Shown: in pieces, positions 62,707 to 64,000 of the stretch
How the letters are laid out: every line of letters starts with the position of its first letter
How positions within the stretch are numbered: position 1 is the stretch's first letter
Assembly (NCBI RefSeq): GCF_002257705.1
Contig: NZ_LSLK01000054.1
Location: 1 to 64,000, forward strand
Direction of reading: 5' to 3'
DNA from: Sporomusa silvacetica DSM 10669
GTDB lineage: Bacteria > Bacillota > Negativicutes > Sporomusales > Sporomusaceae
DNA length: 64,000 nucleotides
Position numbers and translations under genes: made by a program
Notes under the pieces: generated by a model
The model's input: only the letters and a program-made list of their open reading frames with translations
Databases searched by the model: none
Told to the model about the DNA's origin: nothing

Positions 62707-63531
62707 CTAATAATCACATGTAACTATCTTTCCATCCATCTTTGGAATATCATGTTGTATTTGCTCAAGAACTTCCAAAAAGTATTCCGCTTCCCGAAGC
62801 ACATGGTCTGCTAATAACGGTGGTATCAAAGATATTACTTTGCAAGTTGAGATTAAATCTCTCGCAGCCTCTTTAAAATCCCGGATTTGCACCGTTGCTT
62901 GGGTTACATCTTTCTCAAACCGAATAAGGTCATTATTGGGACAAAAATGCCACAGCATACTATCAAGATCACGAGCTTGAAGTTGTAATTGCTCAAACTG
63001 AACTGCAAATGCATTAGCCTTTTCGACAAAACCTCGCTCAGAGGGATCAAGCAAACCTACAATAAATCTGGCATGGTCTGCCATATGCCTGAGCCAAAAG
63101 ACATTGTCGCTGACTATGGAATCAACAGGATATTTCATTTCACCGTCCTGAATTTTTTGGAGAAGCTTCAGAAAATACATGGCTTCACGGGAAATATGGT
63201 CTATCAATAAAGGATAATTATAGCCCCCTATTTGACATTCAATGAGTAAATGCAAAACATGCCGTTTAAAGGCAAATATATTTTTAACGGCAACCATAAT
63301 CCTACTAACAAATGCCATAAACTCTTCATCACACTTGATATTATATGAATGCTTTTCAAGGTCTTCAAAAACATTGTAAAATTCTTCTGCCTGGCAAATA
63401 AGCTCCGTATCAGAGCAGGCAAAGCCTAGCTTCATGAATAAAGAATGTTCTTTCATAATTCTAAGCCAGAACTGAACCCGCCTCATATTCAGACACTCAT
63501 ATGGTTTTACCTCTCGACAAAATATATCCAC
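62707..63531 (-). CDS. DUF2935 family helical protein (two repeats)
   Basis: This 274-residue protein has two similar halves. Each opens with a 'FWLRIMKEHSLFM' or 'FWLRHMADHARFI' helix and ends with 'DHISREAMYFLKLL' or 'DHVLREAEYFLEVL'. The His/Glu-rich helices resemble a ferritin/CotF-like four-helix bundle that may bind metal. The family is common in spore formers and has no fixed role. Confidence 0.78.
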   Translation of the reverse strand: MDIFCREVKPYECLNMRRVQFWLRIMKEHSLFMKLGFACSDTELICQAEEFYNVFEDLEKHSYNIKCDEEFMAFVSRIMVAVKNIFAFKRHVLHLLIECQIGGYNYPLLIDHISREAMYFLKLLQKIQDGEMKYPVDSIVSDNVFWLRHMADHARFIVGLLDPSERGFVEKANAFAVQFEQLQLQARDLDSMLWHFCPNNDLIRFEKDVTQATVQIRDFKEAARDLISTCKVISLIPPLLADHVLREAEYFLEVLEQIQHDIPKMDGKIVTCDY

Positions 63532-63618
63532 ATTATATCCTCCTTATCGCACTTTATTACATAATATGCAGAAAAAAGGTAATGTGGAATGCTTGCCTTT
63601 AACCAACTTGAAACTCAA

Positions 63619-63867
63619 CTAATTATTCCTTTGGTCCCAATTAAATTCCAAAGTAACAACTAGTTCACCAGCTTCCGCTCTTACACTAAAATAAGAGCAA
63701 TAAGAAAGTACTTTTCGTAAGGAGCGAAACTGTTTAGGCGAGTCCCCGACTATTTCAGGAACTCGAACAGTTACCAGTGCCTTATTATTAAAGTTTTCTA
63801 CAATACTTACATTATTTGAAATCAGCTTTATGGCAGTTAAGATACGTATAAATGTTGCCCTTCTCAT
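63619..63867 (-). CDS. Hypothetical 82-residue protein
   Basis: The start at the ATG at 63867 (MRRATFIRILTAIKLISNNV) has GGAGG seven bases upstream, so it is likely real. It is mostly alpha/beta with no signal or membrane segment. No family is recognised. Bases 63868-64000 hold only the promoter area and nothing else I can support. Confidence 0.5.
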   Translation of the reverse strand: MRRATFIRILTAIKLISNNVSIVENFNNKALVTVRVPEIVGDSPKQFRSLRKVLSYCSYFSVRAEAGELVVTLEFNWDQRNN

Positions 63868-64000
63868 AGAATAGTCCTCCTTCCGCTTATTTATGTTAAT
63901 TATAACATATTGTTTGATTTTATGTATGGGGAAAGCTAGATAAGTCCATGAACAGTCATAATAGTTCGTTTGCATTGTGGTTTTGTCACGGCAGGTAATT

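Overview
The window looks like chromosome from a diderm, spore-forming, anaerobic Firmicute of the Negativicutes (Sporomusaceae-like: Sporomusa, Pelosinus, Methylomusa). This is inferred, not proven. The clues are many corrinoid methyltransferase genes, a T-box leader on ileS, a Wza-type outer-membrane polysaccharide export protein in an otherwise Firmicute gene set, DUF1657/DUF421/DUF2935 genes typical of spore formers, and strong GGAGG-type ribosome binding sites with frequent GTG/TTG starts.

Region 1 (1-16.2 kb) holds a partial REP-associated transposase, a chromate transporter and two divergent operons. The leftward operon encodes a DUF2325 protein, a NifD-like and a NifK-like protein, two URO-D-type methyltransferases, a DUF1638 protein and a corrinoid protein. 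The rightward operon encodes two URO-D methyltransferases, an ASKHA-type corrinoid activator, a DUF1847 protein and a SsuABC-type ABC importer. Both transcripts start from good sigma-A promoters in a shared control region. Both open with the same kind of attenuator: GCUGA, a short 4-bp stem, AGGC, then an intrinsic terminator. There are two copies leftward and one rightward. This is the strongest candidate here for an undescribed system: a nitrogenase-like enzyme tied to methyl transfer, under a common RNA switch.

Region 2 (16.4-24 kb) is a leftward lasso-peptide-like RiPP cluster: RRE/PqqD-like B1, protease B2, a precursor missed by ordinary gene calling, asparagine-synthetase-like cyclase, ABC exporter, thioredoxin/DsbD-like membrane protein, a 30-residue membrane protein and an HPr-kinase-like kinase. 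The precursor ends in a Cys-rich tail with a C-terminal Ser, which fits the redox and kinase genes.

Region 3 (24.1-46 kb) is a long leftward exopolysaccharide locus: OPX, Wzz, BY-kinase, sugar-phosphate transferase, seven glycosyltransferases (six of the GT2 or GT4 families and one GT32-like), EpsG polymerase, flippase, pyruvyl transferase, acetyltransferases, a split transketolase and an aldo/keto reductase. A LytTR regulator lies upstream, and a few decayed fragments lie within.

Region 4 (46-49.2 kb) is a scarred accessory stretch: transposase relic, a second lasso-like precursor with no enzymes beside it, a small secreted protein, a protease/permease chimera, and a striking protein made of CFPR pentapeptide repeats.

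Region 5 (49.3-64 kb) holds a pair of 2-hydroxyacyl-CoA dehydratase-activase-related proteins, spore-associated DUF1657/DUF421 genes, a type-2 isoleucyl-tRNA synthetase with T-box, and a second corrinoid methyltransferase module: activator, three URO-D proteins and a corrinoid protein around a divergent promoter with a perfect inverted repeat.
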